Source of the DNA: Cladorrhinum sp. PSN259
Taxonomy: Eukaryota > Ascomycota > Sordariomycetes > Sordariales > Podosporaceae
Length of the DNA stretch: 64,000 bases
Direction: 5' to 3'
Assembly: GCA_033725935.1 (NCBI GenBank)
Contig: MU867067.1
Coordinates: 434,001-498,000, forward strand
Numbering within the stretch: the first letter of the stretch is position 1; each line of letters begins with the position of its first letter. The notes under the pieces were generated by a model, which did no database searches, was not told the DNA's origin, and saw nothing but the letters and a program-made list of their open reading frames with translations. Of this stretch, positions 57,906-64,000 are shown piece by piece. The translations under genes and the position numbers were made by a program.

Positions 57906-60830
57906 ATGGAGCCGTGGCAGGGATACAGCGAGCCTTCCAACACCGGCGGCTCACGGCGATACAATGGCAACAGCAATCAAATGTCGCCGCGAGACTACAG
58001 CAATGGCCAACCCGCGACCCAGCAGCAGCAGCAACAACAGCAGCCGCAGGTCGCCTACAAGTATGACCAATATCAACAGCAGCAGCCGACTTCGTCCGGC
58101 GCATCGCCAATGACGAGTCCCCAGCTACGCGACGGAAATGGCGACGTCGCCATGCAAGATGCCCACGACTCGTATTCGGGCCTGAATCCAAACTTGAAGC
58201 AATATCCTATCCGACCCCATCATCAACACCACTTGTCGTCCAGCGGTCGCACTTCGAACCTGCAGCAGGAGCCCTCGGCCGCTGCGCAGAGATACTCTCC
58301 TATGGAGGTTCTGTCTCCCACATCATCATACAAGACGTCTACGGGGAACCAGTTCACCCAGCACCAACAGCGTCAGTCGCCAACCAGGTCGGCCGATTAT
58401 GCCCCGCAAAATCAGTACTATGGCAGCCGACATTCTTCGGCCGCACCTCCGCTCCCGTCCATCAATCCATATGCATCGGGCCAGCAGGATAGCTACTCCC
58501 CTTCAGCTGCCGTCCAGGCCATGGACGGTTCGTTTATGGACCCCAAGTCTCCCGTCAAGCGTGCCCCTCCCCAGTTCGACAAGGGTCCCGTGCCCGAGTT
58601 CAAGCCAATTCGAGGCCCTAGTGACTTGAAGCCCAAGATCAATGCACAGCCGCCGTTCAGACGAGCCAACCCAGAAGGAGGTTTCATCAGTGTAAGTGAC
58701 GACCCCGTTTTCCTGGTGATCGCGGGAACTTGCTAACTCGCATACCCTGGGTAGCCCCTCCAAGCCTTGACCCAGCACCTCCCCGCTACCTACCAGATTT
58801 GCAATCCGAGCTTCAAATACTCGGCGGTACGGAATCCTCGCCGCGTCTTGACCAAGCCCAGCAAGGGTGTGAAGAATGACGGCTACGATAATGAGGACAG
58901 CGACTATATTCTCTACGTCAACGATATCCTGGGCTCCGAGGAGGCTGGCCACAAGAATCGGTACTTGATTCTCGACGTTCTCGGCCAGGGAACTTTCGGC
59001 CAGGTCGTAAAGTGTCAAAATCTGAAGACACAGGAGGTTGTCGCAGTAAAGGTTATCAAGAACCGCACCGCCTATTTCAACCAGAGTATGATGGAAGTCT
59101 CTGTACTTGATCTGGTAAGCCAATTTTCCCGATGAGAGCGCCTCTGCAGCACTTTGCTGACCCTTTTTCGGTAGCTCAACACCAAGCTCGACAAGAATGA
59201 TGATCACCATCTACTCCGGCTCAAGGATACCTTTATTCACAGACAACATTTGTGTTTGGTATTCGAGCTTTTGAGCGTCAACTTGTATGAGCTTATCAAG
59301 CAGAACCAATTCCGAGGCCTGAGCACGACGCTTGTCCGCGTCTTTGCCCAACAGCTTCTGAACGGCCTCACGTTGCTCAACAAGGCCAGGCTGATCCATT
59401 GCGATCTTAAACCCGAGAATATTCTACTCAAGAACCTCGAGAGTCCAATTATCAAGATTATCGATTTCGGTTCCGCATGCGACGAGCGACAGACTGTTTA
59501 CACGTATATCCAATCGCGATTCTACCGGTCACCAGAAGTCCTACTTGGGCTGCCTTACTCCTCAGCAATTGATATGTGGTCGCTCGGCTGTATCGTGGTC
59601 GAGCTGTTCCTGGGTCTACCCTTATTCCCTGGTTCCTCCGAGTATAACCAAGTCTCAAGAATTGTCGAGATGCTTGGAAATCCACCAAACTGGATGATCG
59701 AAATGGGGAAGCAAGCCGGCGACTTTTTTGAAAAGAGGCAAGACGAGTTTGGAAGACGGACATTCCAGCTGAAGAGCATGGAGCAGTACTCGCGGGAACA
59801 CGGCACAAAGGAGCAGCCCAGCAAGAAGTATTTCCAGGCAAGCACGTTGCCAGAAATCATCAAGTCGTACCCGATGCCTCGAAAGAATATGAAGCAATCG
59901 GAGATTGACAGAGGTATGTTGTAAACCAGCACTCGCGTTATCGGTACAGGACTGACACTGGCTATCACAGAGATGAACAACCGCATTGCATTCATCGACT
60001 TCGTCAGGGGACTCTTAACCATCAATCCTCTCGAGCGATGGTCCCCACAACAAGCGAAGTTGCATCCTTTCATCACGCAGCAAAAGTACACCGGACAGTT
60101 TGTGCCCCCGATGAATCTCAAGTCGAGCGCATTGAACAGGTCGCCTGCTCCGGGTACGACGCAACAAATACAAGCTGAAGCTGTGAGCAAGCAGAGGGCC
60201 CAGCAAGCCCAGGCGCAGGCCCAAGCCCAAGCAAGCACAGTACAGGGGAGCTATGTCGGAATGGGCGCCGGACAATATCAACAGCAACCGCATCCTCAGC
60301 AGCAACCTCACCCGCAACAGCCACCACTATACTCTAATAACAATATGTACACACCAACCGGCTCACATTCTGGGGCGCCGCCTGCATATGGCACCCAGCA
60401 GGGTGGGTATGGTCAGATGAACATGCCAGCGCCTGTGCAGATGCCACCAGCAAATTACGGGGCTGCAGGCCAGCAACCGAATATGTACTCACAGCCGCAG
60501 CAGCAGCAGCAAGGTCGGCCAAGGAATCGTGCTTCGACGATGGAGCAGCAACAGAGCGGCATCCCGGCGGCGATTCAGAGGGTGGCAAGCCATCTTGATC
60601 CGAACGCACCAATTCGATTACAACCCAGCCCTGCCTACTACCCACCGCCTCCTGATGGTTTAGCTGGTATGGACAGTGGGACCTCTGCCAGACAACCAGG
60701 GGCAGCGAGGAGAGGAAGCCGAGCCCAGCAGCAGTCCGGACGCAACTTTATTCGAAATCTGGAAGAGCGAACACTCGAAGAAGGGTTCATGGGTGGTAGC
60801 GGCAGTCAGAACCAGAGCCCCTGGCACTAA
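57906..60830 (+). CDS. yak1: DYRK-family protein kinase YAK1
   Basis: This is a predicted 914-residue kinase from exons 57906-58691, 58755-59114, 59175-59913 and 59971-60830, with introns of 57-63 bp. YAK1 restrains growth opposite to PKA/TOR signalling and acts in stress response. The kinase domain covers about residues 330-690. Landmarks are GQGTFGQVVKC (P-loop), VAVKVIKN (Lys), HCDLKPEN at 457-464 with catalytic D459 and K461, IIDFGSAC (DFG 479-481), and Y491-T-Y493, the DYRK autophosphorylation site (Y493), followed by SRFYRSPE. A Gln/Pro/Ser-rich N-terminal extension of ~260 residues and a Gln/Ala/Pro-rich C-terminal tail flank it. The ATG at 57906 is chosen as the first in frame in the C-rich leader. 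Splices are supported by frame and by the continuous kinase core. Confidence 0.96.
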
Positions 60831-62595
60831 GTTACAAGGCGGGCATGTTAGTTGGATAGTGGACGTGCAGAAATGGGTAGCTGCGCCTTTTTCGTTTCCT
60901 GCGGCTCCGGTTGGCGTTGGGACTTGTGATTTACTCCTTTGCCGTCTGCTCGTTTGAAGGGATGCAACGTTTCAACGACTGATCTCAACCAATGCGGATG
61001 ATGATATTCACCACACAATAGCAAGGTTGGATGCTGTGAAGTGCTCCTACAATTTACCAGACAACTCAACCAGCTTAATATCTACAAGGCAGAGGAAGAG
61101 AGAGAGAGAGTCCACAGCGAATACGGGGCACAAGAGGCCGCGCCCAACGGCTTTCGATTGGCCCTTTTAACAGCAGCCCCTCTGAACCCTCAAACCGGCG
61201 CATATAGCACGACAGATTTAAGCAAACGCGAGGATTAACAGAACCGCATGAGCGTGAAGGCTGAACGGGGAGGGGCAGTTACCCTATCATAACCACTGGG
61301 TTGGAGTCATCATAGGTGGCGGTGAAGAAAGAGTTCAAATTGAGCAGGGTGGGGGAAAGATATGCCTTGCAGATCGTGAGGCAGCAGTGTAGGGAGGGGA
61401 AGGGAGACTATTAGAAGCAGATAGCAAGCGCAGAACCGAGAGGCAGGGAGAGGGAGAGAGATGGGTGGCAGGGCGGCAAGGTCGGAGTGAAGGATGAAGA
61501 AGGAAGGCAATTACGCACGCACGCATGCATGTACGCAAATGGGTCGCTTTCTTTCTTTCTTGTTGTCATTGATTATTGTTTCTCTTTTTTTGATCCATTA
61601 TCATTATTATACTCTTTTTTTCCCTCCCGTCTGCTTTATTGTGTCCTTCCCCTTTTTTCACAAGATGGAGGTGAGAAAGAAGAAGAAATGGCATATCCCC
61701 CCCCCCCCCCCCCGCCTGTTCATGTGTTTTGTTTAGAAGTCTGATATGGATGTTTTATGTTCTATGTTTCTTATGTCATGCTATTACCTTTTATTTTTTT
61801 ATGGCATGATTTATTGTGAGAATTCTTGCATGTATTGTTTTGTACATGTATGTTTATGTTGTATTTTTTTAGCCTTTTTTGCTCATTAGGTAGGAATGGA
61901 TGGCATCATCAGACCAATAGTTCAAAGGTATCTGGAGTTATAATAATCTTGATACATAATAACAAGTCTGCAATGAGAAATGGCAGTGAAATAAAAATGA
62001 TGCTTTTTTTGCTTTTAAAGAAAAATGTTTATTCATATGACTATCTACATACATGCATACTACTGTTTTCTTTGTCTGGGTAAACAACGCCATAATTTTA
62101 GTACGAAAGCGGTACGAAAGCGGTATCTCAGGGGGAGAAAAGAAAAACCCTCCCCAGTTGCTGAGATATTATAGTATACAATGCAGATTCCTCTCTCTCT
62201 CTCTCCCCCCCCTCCTTGTATTATCTGAGGGCATAACCTATTTGCCTGTCTTGCGATTGATGATTTTTTTTTCTCTTCATTGTTGCCGATGATTGCCATC
62301 ACATCTCGCGATGAGAAAACGAGGGGGAAATAATTACAAGTAATCCAACACTTTTCTTATCTTTCTTCTTTCTCCGTCGTCCCCTCTCTTCCCTCAGTGA
62401 TCAAGACTTTGGGAACAGAAGCTCAAAGATCCACCCCAAAACCCAGACCTCACTTTCTCGAAGCAAAGGAGGGAAGGAAAAAAGATCAGCTCATCAGGAC
62501 CTGTGCCCCCAGAAGAAGCAACATTCCGGGGCAAAGAGCACCTCTCCCCCCATCCGCGGATCCCTCAAAACTACCAACCACGCCCCTCAATAACT
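60831..62595. other. intergenic region, convergent 3' flanks
   Basis: This lies between the ends of YAK1 and the RRM gene. It is T-rich 3' flank sequence with a run of 17 C at 61697-61713. No coding region is supported. Confidence 0.65.
61697..61713. repeat. poly(C) tract of 17
   Basis: Uninterrupted run of 17 C. Long poly(C) is rare in fungal genomes and prone to sequencing error and to i-motif/G-quadruplex formation on the opposite strand. It lies between convergent genes. Confidence 0.85.
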
Positions 62596-63928
62596 TTATC
62601 TTGCCGCTCTCCCCCTATAGCCATTGGGGTACCTTCCGCGCCTATTACCACCGCCACCGCCGCCGCCAACCATGCCATCACTGTACAGACCACCACCGCT
62701 GCCACCTCCCTTGGGTCCAGTCGGTGGGGCCTTCCCGTTACCCCCGCTGTTCGAATATGACGGCTGTTGCTGCTGACCGTTACCATTGATGTCCGTATCC
62801 ATAGTTATGGGCTCCTCGAATCCATAGCTACCATCCACCACCTGCTCGCTCACGCTCCGAGAGGGCGTATTCGACGAGGAAGTGGCCGTGGGGGTGTTGC
62901 CTGGTTTGTGGTAGACGGAGAGAACTCGTCCGTCGGCCTGATCACACAAAGTTAGCTTCAAGTTGTTTGGATTCAACAGATAAGACTCACAGTCTGCCCA
63001 TCAAAAGTCCTAATCGCACTCTCCGCGCCTTCCCTACTCTCAAAGACAATCTCCGCAATAACAATCGGATGGTGCTTGATAACCCTGCACTGCGTGATGA
63101 TGCCGCCCACAGGAGTCATTGCGCTCTCAATATCCGCCGCCGTCGTGCCCGGAGCAAAGTTTTGCGCCATGACTACATAAGGACCTGCCAAACCACGGAT
63201 GGTAATGCCCTTGTTGAATGCTGCTGGAGCGGAAGGAGCGTTTGGAGGAGCTTGGGTGTTGTTGTGGCGTGGTCCGCGATGCCCCTGCTGAAGCTCTGTC
63301 CTTATGAGAGCTTGAGCTACTTGAGCTGCGCGACGCTTCTGGCGGGGTCCCGTGGGAATGTTCTGAGCTGAGACTGGGGCGGAGGGGTCGGTTATACGCG
63401 CTGCGAGTGAACCTTTTGGTCCGCGCGGGGGTTGTTGAGTCTGGGAGGAGTTGTGCAGGTCGTGCGTCCATTCGCCATTGATATTACCTGTGGATTGGCG
63501 GAAACGGGAGGAGGAAGAGGTGCTGGATTGTTGCTGTGAAGAAGAGGGTGCGAATGTTAGTGTTGGGCGTGCTTGCGAGAAGGAGGGGGGGTGGCGGAGG
63601 AATAAGAAGCAGAGAGAAGTGAATTGTGTGTGTGTGTACCTTCTTCACACCTGCGCGACTGGCGAGAGAACCGGCGCCGGAGAACTTGTTGTTGCTGTTG
63701 CTGTTGGAATTGGCGCCACCACTGCCGGGAGCGCTCGAGCGACGGTCTTTGCTAAAGATTTTGGCGGCGAGCGCTTCATGCTTTTTTCGGTCGCGGCCTG
63801 TTGATGCGATGATGATGATGCGGTTAGATGTAATGCTCAAATCAATGTGTGATCTCTCGCGACAGCATACCCTCATTGATAATCTTCTCAAAGTCGGCTG
63901 CGACTTGCTTGTTGCCGTTAGCAGCCAT
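62596..63928 (-). CDS. single-RRM RNA-binding protein
   Basis: This is a predicted 366-residue protein from exons 63871-63928, 63640-63797, 62991-63533 and 62596-62937, with introns of 73, 106 and 52 bp. The N-terminus has ADFEKIINEGRDRKKHEALAAKIF and a Ser/Asn-rich stretch. An Arg/Pro-rich middle follows. The RRM spans about residues 205-285, in pieces: ITIRGLAGPYVVMAQNFA, then AADIESAMTPVGGIITQCRV, then AEIVFESREGAESAIRTFDGQTADGRVLSVY. The last part is restored by splicing. The C-terminus is Gly/Gln-rich and ends GNRRGRYPNGYRGRAAR, like RGG tails. The RRM with flanking basic low-complexity sequence recalls mRNA-export adaptors of the Yra1/Mlo3/ALY kind, but the diagnostic UAP56-binding ends are not obvious. 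RNA binding is well supported; the specific pathway is not. Confidence 0.85.
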
Positions 63929-64000
63929 TGCGGGCGACTGATTGCGATCCGGCGATGTAATGTCGGTGGGGGATTATTCTGCGACTTGGAGTGTCGAACA
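63929..64000. other. upstream flank of the RRM gene
   Basis: The last 72 bases hold the start of the promoter/leader of the minus-strand RRM gene; nothing else is recognisable. Confidence 0.6.

Noticed and set aside
58503..60238. Minus-strand frames of 235 and 227 codons across YAK1
   Set aside because: They are antisense to the continuous kinase domain and lack any motif of their own.

Overview
The window reads as a euchromatic piece of a filamentous ascomycete genome, most likely Sordariomycetes and perhaps Sordariales (the taxon is inferred). The genes are interrupted by short introns of about 49-119 bp, with GTRWGY-type donors, CTAAC/CTGAC-like branch sites and AG acceptors. Intergenic DNA is 0.3-3.4 kb and rich in T- and CT-runs, and the proteins have clear Pezizomycotina-type homologues. 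I rebuilt 18 protein-coding genes by joining exons by hand so that reading frames and conserved motifs stay continuous. No rRNA, CRISPR array or intact tRNA is visible.

Layout. 1-10062 is an unusually long stretch with no recognisable gene. 10063-13317 (+) encodes an HMT1/ABCB6-type half ABC transporter. 15338-15989 (-) encodes a small MAPEG membrane protein. 16461-16834 is a 374-bp MITE-like element with 20-bp perfect terminal inverted repeats and flanking TA. 17565-22316 (+) is the most unusual gene: one predicted 1538-residue protein with a Zn(II)2Cys6 cluster, an adjacent GATA-type finger, five near-identical 34-residue ankyrin repeats, basic/acidic low-complexity sequence, and a C-terminal region ending in two transmembrane segments.

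23437-43799 is mostly housekeeping. It holds DCP2 mRNA decapping enzyme (-), a DUF4112 membrane protein (+), ribonucleotide reductase small subunit (+), SRP9/SRP21 (-), a SWD2/WDR82 WD40 protein (-), an OAC1-like mitochondrial carrier (+), CTU2/NCS2 tRNA thiolation factor (-), a Fig1-like four-span membrane protein (-) and an APH-fold kinase-like protein (-).

43800-64000 holds a double-PH-domain protein (+), a secreted GH5 glycoside hydrolase (+), a Pro/Gln-rich protein that may be a Mediator tail subunit (-), a PUB1/TIA1-type three-RRM protein (+), the YAK1 DYRK kinase (+) and a single-RRM protein (-). A 42-43 bp minisatellite lies upstream of the GH5 gene.

There is no operon-like organisation. 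Neighbouring genes have unrelated jobs, although several act in RNA metabolism and stress or growth control (DCP2, PUB1, YAK1, CTU2, SRP9, SWD2). Regulatory logic is visible at the ribonucleotide reductase gene, where ACGCGT (MCB, MBF-type) sites occur upstream and inside introns 1 and 2. Its N-terminus carries a CDK-type SP site followed by a KEN motif.
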